This document shows, piece after piece, positions 8,335 through 16,746 of a stretch of DNA of 64,000 nucleotides; position 1 is the stretch's first letter; each line of letters begins with the position of its first letter. Both the position numbers and the translations under genes were made by a program. This stretch comes from Oceanidesulfovibrio marinus (GTDB lineage Bacteria > Desulfobacterota > Desulfovibrionia > Desulfovibrionales > Desulfovibrionaceae): contig NZ_CP039543.1 in assembly GCF_013085545.1 (NCBI RefSeq), forward strand, positions 1,550,001 through 1,614,000. Direction: 5' to 3'. Below the pieces are notes generated by a model. That model was not told the DNA's origin. It worked only from the letters and a program-made list of their open reading frames with translations, and did no database searches.

Positions 8335-8838
8335 CTACGCCTCCTTTCGCTTGAAAAAACGCGCCTGCATGGACCATTCGAGAGGGACGGCCATGGTGAC
8401 CTGCGCGGTCCGGTCCATGGAGTCCAAAAGCCTGCTTCGCACGATTCTGGCTTCACCAAGCACGGAACCCGAACGGTCCAGCGCCAGGACGATCTCGCCT
8501 TTGTCCGGCAGGGGTAAAAACTCGTACGGCAGGGTCACATAGGCCTCATCGCCCTTGCTCTCGTCCACGATGAACACGGCCTGTCCCGGACAGGCGGAAA
8601 CGCATTTGCCGCATCCGGAACAGTTCTCGGCATTCAGTTCAGGACGGTCCGTGATCTTGCTGCCAACGCGCACCGCGTCTTTGTCGCAGGCCTGCTCGCA
8701 CGGATTGCAGGGAATTTCCTGAATACATTCGAATATGGCCACGGGGCCCTGTTTACGGCGCTCGGCAGAAGGAACGCCCGGGGCGTTCGCAAGGTCTTCC
8801 ATCAGAAGGTAGCCGTTGGTTTTTAAGCAGTCTGACAT
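8335..8838 (-). CDS. 4Fe-4S ferredoxin-type electron transfer subunit of the amine dehydrogenase
   Basis: A 167-residue protein with a polyferredoxin core. The second site is complete (CSGCGKCVSACPGQA). The first is incomplete (CIQEIPCNPCEQACDKDA), as in several HcnABC-like clusters. The remaining 70 residues (LDRSGSVLGEARIVRSRLLDSMDRTAQVTMAVP) form a conserved tail also seen in ferredoxin partners of these dehydrogenases. It overlaps the end of the FAD/NAD subunit gene by 16 bases. It probably wires the flavin subunits to the cell's electron acceptor. HcnABC of pseudomonads lacks this subunit, so the complex is closer to the anaerobic or archaeal version. Confidence 0.82.
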   Translation of the reverse strand: MSDCLKTNGYLLMEDLANAPGVPSAERRKQGPVAIFECIQEIPCNPCEQACDKDAVRVGSKITDRPELNAENCSGCGKCVSACPGQAVFIVDESKGDEAYVTLPYEFLPLPDKGEIVLALDRSGSVLGEARIVRSRLLDSMDRTAQVTMAVPLEWSMQARFFKRKEA

Positions 8839-9932
8839 GCCGCCTCCTTCTCCAAAGCCTTGTGCATCAGCTCTTCGGCCGCACGGATGCGCTCGCCGAA
8901 AGGACCACCCCGCAACCGGTCCAGGGATTCGTGCAACTCCTGCCCGCGCGATTCAGCCGCTTGCGAATCCGCAAAACCCTGGCGCCGGGCAGCCGCCAGG
9001 CCGGCAAGCCGCCCGCGGATCATGGCCGAGCTGGCTTCTTCGATGCCGCCGGCGTCGCCCGCCACATACAGCCCAGGAACAGACGTCGCTCCATTCTGGG
9101 CCGTTGCCGGGACCAGTCCGCCCAAGCCGGGCAGGTTAACCATTGTGCAACCCGCCATGCGGGAAAGCTGGGTAGCCGGGGTCAGGCCCACGGCAAGACA
9201 GATCGTGTCCACCGCAAACGTTTTTTCCGTTCCGGGAACCGGCTGCCAACGTTCGTCCACCTGGGCGATAGTCGCGGATTCGACCTTGCCGTCGCCTTCT
9301 GCCTGCAGAATGGTATGTCCGAGAAAAAAGGGAACGCCGGTCCGGGCCACCTTTGCCGCGTGCACGCCGTAGCCGCCGATGGCCCTGCTCGCATCGATCA
9401 TGGCCTGAACACGGCAGCCCGCCTGCAGCATCTGGTAGGCAACAACCACGCCCACATTGCCGCAGCCGACCATCAGCAGATCGTTGCCAGGGCGTACGCC
9501 GTGCAGATTGGCCATGGTCTGGGCCGCGCCCGCGCCGATGACGCCCGGCAGAGTCCAGCCGGGAAAGGGAACCATGTTTTCCGAAGCGCCCGTGGCAATG
9601 ACCACGGCATTGGCGCGGACCCGTTCGATGCGGTCGCCGCGTACGACCTGGACGATCAGGCCGTCGTACAGGCCGATGACCTGCGCCCCCAGCACCACTT
9701 CCACGCCCGCACGTCCGGCTTCTTCCAACAGCTGCTGCCCGATCCGGAACCCACGCTCCCGGGCCCGGTGTTCCTTGGAGCCAAAGAACTTATGGATCTG
9801 CTTGAACAATTGTCCGCCCGGCAGGGCGTTTTCGTCGTAAACCACAACGTCCAGACCGTACTGTGCAGCCTCGATGGCCGCCGAAAGTCCTGCCGGCCCA
9901 GCGCCGATGATGATCAGGTCGCGCCGTTTCAT
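8823..9932 (-). CDS. FAD/NAD(P)-binding subunit (HcnB/PDH-alpha-like) of the amine dehydrogenase
   Basis: A 369-residue class II pyridine-nucleotide-disulfide-type flavoprotein. The first Rossmann motif is IIGAGPAGLSAAIEAAQYG (about residue 8) and the second is MVGCGNVGVVVAYQML (about 158). The closing flavin motif is GLYVAGDAGGIEEASSAMIRGRLAGLAAA. ATG 9932 is chosen because it starts at MKRRDLIIIGAGPAG and has GAGGAG six bases upstream; a longer in-frame reading would run into the preceding gene. It overlaps the [2Fe-2S] subunit stop by 4 bases. In HcnABC, D-hydroxyproline and dye-linked proline dehydrogenases this subunit relays electrons between the catalytic flavin and the clusters. Confidence 0.88.
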   Translation of the reverse strand: MKRRDLIIIGAGPAGLSAAIEAAQYGLDVVVYDENALPGGQLFKQIHKFFGSKEHRARERGFRIGQQLLEEAGRAGVEVVLGAQVIGLYDGLIVQVVRGDRIERVRANAVVIATGASENMVPFPGWTLPGVIGAGAAQTMANLHGVRPGNDLLMVGCGNVGVVVAYQMLQAGCRVQAMIDASRAIGGYGVHAAKVARTGVPFFLGHTILQAEGDGKVESATIAQVDERWQPVPGTEKTFAVDTICLAVGLTPATQLSRMAGCTMVNLPGLGGLVPATAQNGATSVPGLYVAGDAGGIEEASSAMIRGRLAGLAAARRQGFADSQAAESRGQELHESLDRLRGGPFGERIRAAEELMHKALEKEAACQTA

Positions 9933-10264
9933 GGCCGCTCCTCTTTTTCCGCAACAGCTCCGTTGCCAAGTCCATGTTGGGTTCGGATCGCCATGCCCTC
10001 GCACAAAGGTTCGACGCACGTACGCACGTTGGGTTTGCCGTTGACCACCATGACGCAGTCCGTACAGCGCCCGATGGCGCAAAATACGCCGCGCGGCTCC
10101 TTGTTTTTGGCCGTATACCGGTGCGTCAGCACTCCCGCGGCGCGCAACGCCGCCGCGATGGGCTCGCCCTCAAACCCTTCCATGGGCTCGCCGTCAAAAG
10201 TGAACGTGACCCTGCGGCCGCGCTCATAGGTGCCAAGCACCGGATGTTCTGCTAATCTGTTCAT
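9929..10264 (-). CDS. HcnA-like [2Fe-2S] ferredoxin-fold subunit
   Basis: A 111-residue protein of the SoxA-N/HcnA type. The start FTFDGEPMEGFEGEPIAAALRAAGVLTHRYTA is the ferredoxin fold, and PRGVFCAIGRCTDCVMVVNGKPNVRTC carries the plant-type cluster cysteines (CX4CX2C...C). It is the first gene of the five-gene dehydrogenase set (HcnA-like, FAD/NAD, ferredoxin, BFD, catalytic FAD). AAGGTC lies 8 bases before ATG 10264. A 270-base gap separates it from the glutamate-synthase-like genes, so it may have its own promoter or a processed leader. Confidence 0.85.
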   Translation of the reverse strand: MNRLAEHPVLGTYERGRRVTFTFDGEPMEGFEGEPIAAALRAAGVLTHRYTAKNKEPRGVFCAIGRCTDCVMVVNGKPNVRTCVEPLCEGMAIRTQHGLGNGAVAEKEERP

Positions 10265-10536
10265 TGTCAGCGACCTTGTATGTAGAGCAGATAATTAAGT
10301 AACTCTCCGCCAGGGGCCCCCTGCCCCCTCACATATGGGGATGTTGTTTTATGACTTGCTCACTGGCCACGTGTTGAAAAAGCCGTCCTGAGTTCTTTCA
10401 GGCCGGATCAGCGAAAACGCTGTTTCGCCAACCCGCACGAGTCATTCACTCCACGTTGCTCCGTTCAGGCCTCGGCGCGCCATGCCAGCCGCAAGGCGTG
10501 CGCAGGCTGTTTTCAATGGCCTGTCAGGCACCTCGC

Positions 10537-11835
10537 CTAGAAAAACCCGAACGGTTCGGTGAAGGTGAAGTCCGTACCCATCAGGGGCACGCCGGTAACG
10601 GCGCAGGACTCCAGGGTCAGGGAGCGCAGGTCTTCGCGCTCCAGGTTGCGGAGCTTGGTCTTGCCCGCGGCTTTGGCCAGAATAATAGCCTCATGGGTCA
10701 TGGCCTTGATGTAATTAGCTACGCGCTGGGCTGCTTCATCCACGTCCAGGCGTGCGCGCAGCTCCGGGTCCTGGGTGCCGATACCAAAGGCGCACCGACC
10801 GCTCTGGCAGCGCTGGCACACGGTACAACCCATGGCCACCATGACGGACTGGCCCAGAGCCACGGCGTCCGCACCCAGCGCCAGGGCTTTGGCCACGTCG
10901 GCGCCGCTTTTTATGCCGCCGGAAACGATCAGGGAGACTTCATCCTTCACCCCCATTTCCTCCAGCGCGCGTGCGGCCTGCACCAGGGCCGGCAGCGTGG
11001 GGATGCCCATGTTGTCCGCAGCCACCACGGGCGCCGCGCCTGTGCCGCCTTGCGCGCCGTCCACCACCACGCCGTCCACACCGGCCTTGACCGCTATCTT
11101 GACGTCTTCGCGGACGCGTCCGGCCGCCAGCTTGAGGAAAATCGGGATGCGGTTGTCCGTGACTTCCCGGAGCTGCTCCATCTTGATGACCAGATCATCG
11201 GCTCCGAAAATATCGCCGTGGCGCGGATGGCTGTGCAGATCTATGCCTTCGGGAATTTGCCGGAATGCCGCCACTTCCTTGCTGATCTTGGAGCCCATCA
11301 GGTGTCCGGAAAGACCCGGCTTGGCGCCGATGCCGATGATGATCTCCAGCGCATCGGCCACCTCGATGGAGCGCAGGGAAAAGCCCATGCGGCTGGGCAG
11401 AATCTGCACTACCTGTTTGTAGGATTCGGCGCGCTCTTCGGGGAGCAGTCCGCCCTCGCCGTTGTTGATGGACGTGCCCACAAGTTGTGTGGCTTTGGCC
11501 AGGGCGATCTTGGCCTCCTTGGAAAGCGCGCCGTAGCTCATTCCGGAAATCAGAATGGGGGTTTCCACCACCAGCGGCTCGGAACAGTAGCGACCTCCCA
11601 GCGTGGTGCGCGTCTCGCAAGGTTCGCGGTAGGTATCCACGGACATGCGGGTCAGCTGCGAAGGCAGCACGGTTATGTCGTCGAAGGTGGGAAAAGGCCG
11701 CGGGGTTCCACAGCCGCGGATGCGGTGCGTACCATTCTCCGCCTTCCAGCGGATGTCCGAAAGCACCTCTTTGCTCCAGGTGGAATGGGGCCTTTCTTTA
11801 ACCACTGCGGGTTTGTTTTTTGCTTGCTCTGTCAT
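10537..11835 (-). CDS. FMN-binding glutamate synthase-like subunit (GlxD/MgsC type)
   Basis: A 432-residue protein corresponding to the central FMN domain of glutamate synthase large subunit. Seen are the TIM-barrel motifs (ETPILISGMSYGALSKEAKIALAKA, INNGEGG, GIGAKPGLSGHL) and VDGVVVDGAQGGTGAAP. ALGADAVALGQSVMVAMGC is followed by the CX5CX4C ligands of the [3Fe-4S] cluster (CTVCQRCQSGRC). It lacks the amidotransferase and GXGXG parts, which are separate genes just upstream (stop and start overlap as TGATG). This three-gene layout is that of GlxBCD of rhizobia and MgsABC (N-methylglutamate synthase) of methylotrophs; an archaeal-type glutamate synthase is the alternative. Confidence 0.88.
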   Translation of the reverse strand: MTEQAKNKPAVVKERPHSTWSKEVLSDIRWKAENGTHRIRGCGTPRPFPTFDDITVLPSQLTRMSVDTYREPCETRTTLGGRYCSEPLVVETPILISGMSYGALSKEAKIALAKATQLVGTSINNGEGGLLPEERAESYKQVVQILPSRMGFSLRSIEVADALEIIIGIGAKPGLSGHLMGSKISKEVAAFRQIPEGIDLHSHPRHGDIFGADDLVIKMEQLREVTDNRIPIFLKLAAGRVREDVKIAVKAGVDGVVVDGAQGGTGAAPVVAADNMGIPTLPALVQAARALEEMGVKDEVSLIVSGGIKSGADVAKALALGADAVALGQSVMVAMGCTVCQRCQSGRCAFGIGTQDPELRARLDVDEAAQRVANYIKAMTHEAIILAKAAGKTKLRNLEREDLRSLTLESCAVTGVPLMGTDFTFTEPFGFF

Positions 11836-12536
11836 CAGGCTTCCGCCTTTTCAATCTTGGGGTTGAACAAGGTATAGTGGTGCCGCCCGCTGGTCATGGG
11901 CCGTAGGGACATGAACTCCGAAGCGTCGGCATCGATGGCGTATTTCTCAAAGAGCATGTTCAGGCTCTCGGCCTCCTGCTCTGATATGGGATGGAACTCC
12001 ACGTTGCCGCCCAGTTTTTCTTCGGCCTGCGGGTCGCGCACGTGGATCAGACCGCGGTACATGGACTCGCCGAGCCCCTGCCCGACCTCGCCCAGCACCA
12101 CAATGCGCCCGCCCATGGTCATCTGGCCGCACCAGCGTCCGGTGGAACCGCAAATGACCAGGTCGCCGCCCTTCATGCCCAGGCCGGCGCGCCCGCCCGT
12201 GTTCCCGCGGACTACGATGGTTCCGCCAATGGTGGAAGGCGCACAGTTGCTGCCGGCGTTCTTCTCCACGATGATCTCGCCACAGAGCATGTTGTCGCCG
12301 GTGTACCAACCCGTGTTGCCTTTGATGACCAGGCGCGGCCCTTCCAGAAAACCGCCGGTATAAAATCCAGTGGAGCCGTCCACCGTAATGGTGGCCTCGC
12401 CTTTCAAGGCGGTACCCAGGTTGTGGACCGAGCCCGGATGCTCCACCAGAATCTCGGCTTCTCCCGAGGCCATGCACGACTTGATCTTTTTATTGAGCTC
12501 GCGTTTCGCCAACGCGGAGGCGTCTAGAGTGACCAT
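11835..12536 (-). CDS. GXGXG-domain glutamate synthase-like subunit (GlxC/MgsB type)
   Basis: A 233-residue right-handed beta-helix protein equivalent to the C-terminal alpha subunit domain of glutamate synthase. Repeats of the GXXGXXXGG type run through it (STGFYTGGFLEGPRLVIKGNTGWYTGDNM, IVVRGNTGGRAGLGMKGGDLVICGSTGRWCGQMTMGG). In glutamate synthase this domain is structural and lines the ammonia tunnel. It overlaps the amidotransferase gene by 13 bases and the FMN subunit gene by 1 base, so the three are translationally coupled and should form one enzyme. Confidence 0.87.
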   Translation of the reverse strand: MVTLDASALAKRELNKKIKSCMASGEAEILVEHPGSVHNLGTALKGEATITVDGSTGFYTGGFLEGPRLVIKGNTGWYTGDNMLCGEIIVEKNAGSNCAPSTIGGTIVVRGNTGGRAGLGMKGGDLVICGSTGRWCGQMTMGGRIVVLGEVGQGLGESMYRGLIHVRDPQAEEKLGGNVEFHPISEQEAESLNMLFEKYAIDADASEFMSLRPMTSGRHHYTLFNPKIEKAEA

Positions 12537-13420
12537 ACGTTCACCGTCCCTGGATCCATTTCGTCTGCAAAGACGTCGTCGAAAATGGGCGTGAGGCTGA
12601 TCTGCTCGGAACCGAAAAGCGTGACGCCATCCTGCTCGAAAAGAAGCAGGGGCTTGATGGCCAGCCTGTCTTTGACAAAACCCAGCTCCGTAGGCGTGGA
12701 GGCCAGGATGGTGAAAATGCCGTCCAGATCTTCCAATGACGCGGCAAGCGCATCCTGCAGGCTCAGGCCCTGGGACCCCATCTGCCAGCCGATGTAGTGC
12801 GCGGCCATCTCGGAGTCATTGCGGGTCTTGAACTGCGTGCCCTTGGACTCGAGAAACCGGCGCATGTTGAAGTAATTGGTAAACTGCCCATTATGAACAA
12901 TGGCCAGCTCCGGATAGTGAGGCGTAACGAAGGGATGGGCCGCGTTGATGTCCTCTGCGCTTTCCGTGGCCAGCCGGACGTGGCCGATGCCGTGTGTGCC
13001 GGCTGTGGGGCGAATCTCATGGCGCGCCCTGATGTCCACTGCGTGGCCCTGGTCCTTGTACACGGCAATGCTCTTGCCTATGGAATGGACACACAGCTTC
13101 GGATGGGCATTCACGACTGTGTGCAGCAGCGGTATCTCGGCAGCGTCTATGTCCAGGCTTGCTTCATAGAAGGTAAAAATACCCTGGCCCTGGTACACCT
13201 TATGTTCGATTTCCCGTGCATGCTGGCTGACGAGATCGCGTAAAATTCCCACGAACTCGGGACTGGGCATGGCGACGCGCAGCTTCACATGGTCGCGTTT
13301 TTCGTAAATGGCCACGCCTGTGGCATCCAGGCCCCGGTGCTGCACCAACTGCAGCATGTCCAGTAAATCCGTTCCCAATGTCTGGGAACCTGCGGCTATA
13401 ATGCCGGCAACTCCGCACAT
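12524..13420 (-). CDS. Class II glutamine amidotransferase-like subunit (GlxB/MgsA type)
   Basis: A 298-residue Ntn-type amidotransferase. ATG 13420 is chosen because it places the catalytic Cys at position 2 (MCGVAGII) and has AAGGAG six bases upstream. Further active-site motifs are GHVRLATES, HNGQFTN and the NDSEMAAHYI stretch. In glutamate synthase it hydrolyses glutamine to feed ammonia to the FMN domain; in MgsA the corresponding subunit acts on a gamma-glutamyl amide. It follows the ligase gene by about 256 bases on the same strand. The actual amide donor (glutamine or a gamma-glutamyl alkylamide) cannot be told from the sequence. Confidence 0.87.
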   Translation of the reverse strand: MCGVAGIIAAGSQTLGTDLLDMLQLVQHRGLDATGVAIYEKRDHVKLRVAMPSPEFVGILRDLVSQHAREIEHKVYQGQGIFTFYEASLDIDAAEIPLLHTVVNAHPKLCVHSIGKSIAVYKDQGHAVDIRARHEIRPTAGTHGIGHVRLATESAEDINAAHPFVTPHYPELAIVHNGQFTNYFNMRRFLESKGTQFKTRNDSEMAAHYIGWQMGSQGLSLQDALAASLEDLDGIFTILASTPTELGFVKDRLAIKPLLLFEQDGVTLFGSEQISLTPIFDDVFADEMDPGTVNVWSL

Positions 13421-13676
13421 GTTTTTCTCCTTGGGTGGCTGAGACGCTTCTGCGCAGACTGTTTTTTGGCAAAAAGAGTCTGCCCCACTCTTCTGTTGGT
13501 CGTTATCCGGTGCGCGAGATCTATGATTCCCTTGCACTGGATTATATGGAAGGCCGCGCTGTAGCCGAAGCAAAGTGAGTACCTTCCATCCAACAAGAGC
13601 GTCTTCTACACAGTTGCTGCTTTTGCTGTGGCACAGGACATCCGTTGCATCAGGATGATCCGGTGCACCCGCTTAA

Positions 13677-15011
13677 TTAGAGATGGTACGAGTAATGTTC
13701 GAATTCCCAATCCGAGACCCAGCTCCGGTAGAGTTCGATCTCCGCCTCTTTCATGGCCATGAAGTTCTGAACAATCTTCTTCCCCATGGCGTCGCAGAAG
13801 TCGGTGTCTCCTTCGAGCTCGCGGAGCGAACGGAAAAGGGAAAGAGGCATGGTCTCAAACCGGTCCGGACTCTCCCGGTACATGTCGCCCTCGAAAGGCT
13901 CGCCCGGATCGATCGCGTTGTTGATGCCTTCCAATCCCGCGGCAAGGACGGCCGAGATGGCCAGATACGGATTGGCGGAAGCGCAGCCTGCGCGTACTTC
14001 CACGCGCGTTGCCGGGCCGCGTTCGGACGGAACGCGCAGATAGACCGTGCGGTTGTCCAGGCCCCATCCGATGTAGTAGGGAGCAAAACTGTCCAGCTGG
14101 AAGCGTTTGTAGGAATTGACGGTGGGGGCAAGAAAAGCAGTGCTTGCCTTGGCATGCTCCATAATACCGCCGATGAAATGGCGCATGGTCTCGGCCATGC
14201 CCATGTTGCCGGACGGATCATCGAAGATATTTTTTCCATCGGCGTCGTTCATGGAGAAATGCATGTGGAAGCCACTGCCGCCGGCATCGTTGCGCGGCCG
14301 CCCCATGAAGGTGATCAGCAAATTCTCAAGGTGTGCAAGCTCTTTGCAGACATTCTTGAAGGTGAATGTCTGGTCGGCCATCTTCAATGCATCGGAATGC
14401 TTCCAGTTGAACTCGTACTGTCCCTGGAAGAACTCATGATTGTAGTAGAGGATATCGTAGCCCATTTCGGAAAGGATCTGCTGCAGCTTGTGCATGATGT
14501 TCTGAGGGTCCACACGCGGACTCATTGTGTAGACGTTGGATGGCTTGTCGCAGTAGAAATCGCAGGTTCCTGCCCCATTTGTCTTGAAGACATAGAACTC
14601 AAGCTCACTGGCCACAATGGGACGCAGGTTGAGCTGGGCGTACTTGGCGAGAATATGTTTCAACTGGTTGCGCGGCGAGAAAGGCCAGGGCTGGTCGTCA
14701 ACCACGGGGTCCCCGATAAAACGGATGGTCTTGTCGAGATACGGGACCGTGGAGAAGGTCGTAATGTCAGGAACTATTTTCATGTCCCCGTAGCTTATTT
14801 CATCGGCAACGCCGGAGCCCGGGGCAATGTCGTTATTGAGCATAACGGCTGAGACCGCCTGCGCGCAGGTGATTCCCTCCTCGACGATCTCTTCGAATCG
14901 ATAGGCAGGTACGATCTTTCCGCGGTTCACCCCGTGAATGTCCGAAAAATCAACCCGTATGGAGTCGATGCCGTTGTCTTGAATATAGTCTTTGATTTCT
15001 GTGACCTGCAT
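13677..15011 (-). CDS. Glutamine synthetase-like ligase (gamma-glutamylmethylamide synthetase/GlnT type)
   Basis: A 444-residue glutamine-synthetase superfamily protein. The N-terminal beta-grasp carries VDFSDIHGVNRGKIVP, the form found in gamma-glutamyl-amine ligases (GMAS, PuuA, GlnT) and not the one of housekeeping GlnA. The catalytic domain has ASELEFYVF, GQYEFNW, the nucleotide-site GSGFHMHFS, PTVNSYKRF and NRTVYLRVPSERGPATRVEVRAG. ATG 15011 has GAGGTG six bases upstream; an ATG 35 codons earlier would add a basic tail unlike the family. Adjacency to GlxBCD/MgsABC-type genes favours glutamylation of an amine. Substrates by family include methylamine, ethylamine, ethanolamine and polyamines. 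Confidence 0.87.
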   Translation of the reverse strand: MQVTEIKDYIQDNGIDSIRVDFSDIHGVNRGKIVPAYRFEEIVEEGITCAQAVSAVMLNNDIAPGSGVADEISYGDMKIVPDITTFSTVPYLDKTIRFIGDPVVDDQPWPFSPRNQLKHILAKYAQLNLRPIVASELEFYVFKTNGAGTCDFYCDKPSNVYTMSPRVDPQNIMHKLQQILSEMGYDILYYNHEFFQGQYEFNWKHSDALKMADQTFTFKNVCKELAHLENLLITFMGRPRNDAGGSGFHMHFSMNDADGKNIFDDPSGNMGMAETMRHFIGGIMEHAKASTAFLAPTVNSYKRFQLDSFAPYYIGWGLDNRTVYLRVPSERGPATRVEVRAGCASANPYLAISAVLAAGLEGINNAIDPGEPFEGDMYRESPDRFETMPLSLFRSLRELEGDTDFCDAMGKKIVQNFMAMKEAEIELYRSWVSDWEFEHYSYHL

Positions 15012-15169
15012 GGAAACACCTCGCTGCATGTTCGCGTTTGCCTCTTCTGCCCTGTCGGCTTGGGAGAAGCCCTTGGAAGAGACGACTTTGATTTTACTTT
15101 TTTGTGCACCATCCATACCATCAAGAAAATCCTCTTAAATTATCGCTAGATATTAAAGTGAATGTTCAG

Positions 15170-15211
15170 CAACAAAAAAGAAATGCGCCGTGCAAAATGC
15201 ACAGCGCATTT
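15170..15211 (-). terminator. Rho-independent terminator of the CI-like regulator gene
   Basis: A 14-base-arm inverted repeat (AAATGCGC-C-GTGCA, loop AAA, TGCAC-A-GCGCATTT) at 15181-15211 has one mismatch. On the minus strand it is followed by CTTTTTTG. It lies 150 bases past the regulator stop and 170 bases before the ligase start, so the ligase operon needs its own promoter inside 15012-15170. Confidence 0.8.
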
Positions 15212-15363
15212 GATGTGCCTGTTCCATAACAGACTAATATTAAATCGTTTAACTAAACAATAGGCTTCTAGGGGTGCGATTGAGCAGCTAAAACAAAATG
15301 GCTAAAATTTACAAATTCGCACAAAGAGGTTTCAGAAGATGCCGCGCGGACCTGATCCAAAAT

Positions 15364-16128
15364 TCAACTTTGTGGACCGTAGATCGGACCGGCCCTTTCC
15401 AGGACAATACCCAGGATGATGGCATCGCTCTCGTGGATGGTCGGTGTATCTTCCCGGTCCGTAACAAAGATGCCGCCTTCTGCAGATACTTCGAACCGCC
15501 GGATGACCAGGCGTCCGCCAACGGCGATCATGTAAAACCTTGAGGCGACGGGCTCAGTCTGGCTGGTATCCACGAGCAGCCAGTCTCCGGGCAGAATGGG
15601 CCCGAGGCTTTCTCCCGCCCGAAAGCAGACCATAGAGAGCCAGTCCCCCAGGCTATCCGCGGCAACTCTGCGCATAACATAAGGCACGGAGCCCAGATCC
15701 GGCACCATCTCGCCGTACTCGTTCAGCCAGGGGCGAACCACTGGGCGGCAGACATACTCCCGCAGCTTCATGGTGCCGCTTTCCGAATACACAATGCCGA
15801 TGAGCTGCTGATCCGCCGGCAACGTGATGCGCACCGACACCGCCGCTCCGGTGATGTCGAGCACCGTGATGCCGGGCTCGTCCGGACGCTGCTCCTGTTT
15901 CCCGGGAGTTTCCCCGGTGGTAAGCCATTCCGGAGCTACCTTGAACAGATGGGATGCCCGGTAGACCCACTCCATGGGAACTGCCCCGCGCGCCTTCCAG
16001 GCACTGATGGTCGAAGGGATTGTCTCCAGTGCAACCGCGAGCTCTTTCTGCGTATTCTTTCCCGACGCCTCCATCATACGCCCGATGATCGCAGCAGCGC
16101 CTGTTTCAGCGTCATATGGAGTTTGCAT
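15364..16128 (-). CDS. CI-like repressor: helix-turn-helix plus S24/LexA-type peptidase domain
   Basis: A 254-residue regulator. Residues 10-70 form a Cro/CI helix-turn-helix (GKNTQKELAVALETIPSTISAWKARGAVPMEWVYRASHLFKVAPEWLTTGE). The C-terminal half resembles an S24 peptidase/dimerisation domain (CFRAGESLGPILPGDWLLVDTSQTEP...RFYMIAVGGRLVIRRFE). The middle (about 85-135) is a linker plus extra beta segment. Such CI/C2-like proteins are common single-copy regulators in Desulfovibrio and are not necessarily phage derived; no phage genes are near. A perfect palindrome sits 15 bases upstream of the start. Its target is probably itself and perhaps the downstream ligase operon. Confidence 0.85.
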   Translation of the reverse strand: MQTPYDAETGAAAIIGRMMEASGKNTQKELAVALETIPSTISAWKARGAVPMEWVYRASHLFKVAPEWLTTGETPGKQEQRPDEPGITVLDITGAAVSVRITLPADQQLIGIVYSESGTMKLREYVCRPVVRPWLNEYGEMVPDLGSVPYVMRRVAADSLGDWLSMVCFRAGESLGPILPGDWLLVDTSQTEPVASRFYMIAVGGRLVIRRFEVSAEGGIFVTDREDTPTIHESDAIILGIVLERAGPIYGPQS

Positions 16129-16143
16129 CTGTTGTCTCCCTGT

Positions 16144-16160
16144 GAATCTTCAGAAGATTC
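16144..16160. promoter_or_regulatory. Perfect 17-bp palindrome, likely operator of the CI-like regulator
   Basis: GAATCTTC-A-GAAGATTC lies 15 bases upstream of the regulator start codon, in an AT-rich promoter region. Perfect dyad symmetry and position are what a CI-type autoregulatory operator would show. Binding itself is an inference. Confidence 0.6.
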
Positions 16161-16746
16161 GATTCATTTTTTCGAATTTTCCGTGGATCAATTTTTATAT
16201 TCGTCAACAAAGATCAACACGAGTCATTTTTTGCAATATTGTAAAAAAATGGCAACTCTTTTTTTGCAGACACCTGCAGCTTCTTGGCAAAAAACTTCAA
16301 TAAATTTGGCACTTAGTTCCGAATCAAAAAGTACCGAAAAGAACAGAGCAAGATTTTACGCTACCCGCGTTCATGACATCTGTCAGCAGAGAGCGGCACA
16401 CGACCGTAAGAAAAGAATCGAAGCGGTAACCCTGGAAAAAACGACACGACGGGCAGTTCTTCAAACAGCCAGGAGAACTTCTTATCGGAGTTCTTCCTTA
16501 TCGAAGTCCTCCAAAGAATAACCAGAAAGATCAGCCCGTTGGCAGCGTCTGCTCGCGACAGAGCATTGACACATTTGTCAGGCCTCGATTGCGTGTGTGA
16601 TGGGATTGATTCGCTGCATCGTGCTTTTTATGAGGAAACATCTCTCCACGACGCCCTGCCCAGCATGAATCAGGGACGCTCGGTATCTGAAGCAGTCCCC
16701 CACCGTCTTCACATAGGCAGTGGCGAGTGCCCCGGACGGGCCCCTG
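16161..16746. other. AT-rich intergenic stretch, no supportable gene
   Basis: The first half is clearly richer in A and T than the neighbourhood, and holds the upstream part of the regulator promoter. On the plus strand an Arg/Lys/Ser-rich open frame runs from about 16249 to 16521, but it has no ribosome site. I see no RNA gene or mobile element. Confidence 0.45.

Noticed and set aside
6861-10264. Calling the dehydrogenase hydrogen cyanide synthase HcnABC
   Set aside because: Subunit make-up (separate BFD and ferredoxin genes) and partner genes (RidA, ligase, MgsABC-like) fit amine or amino-acid catabolism better than cyanogenesis.
16249-16521. Arg/Lys/Ser-rich open frame of 90 codons on the plus strand
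   Set aside because: No ribosome site, odd composition, lies in an AT-rich promoter region; most likely chance.
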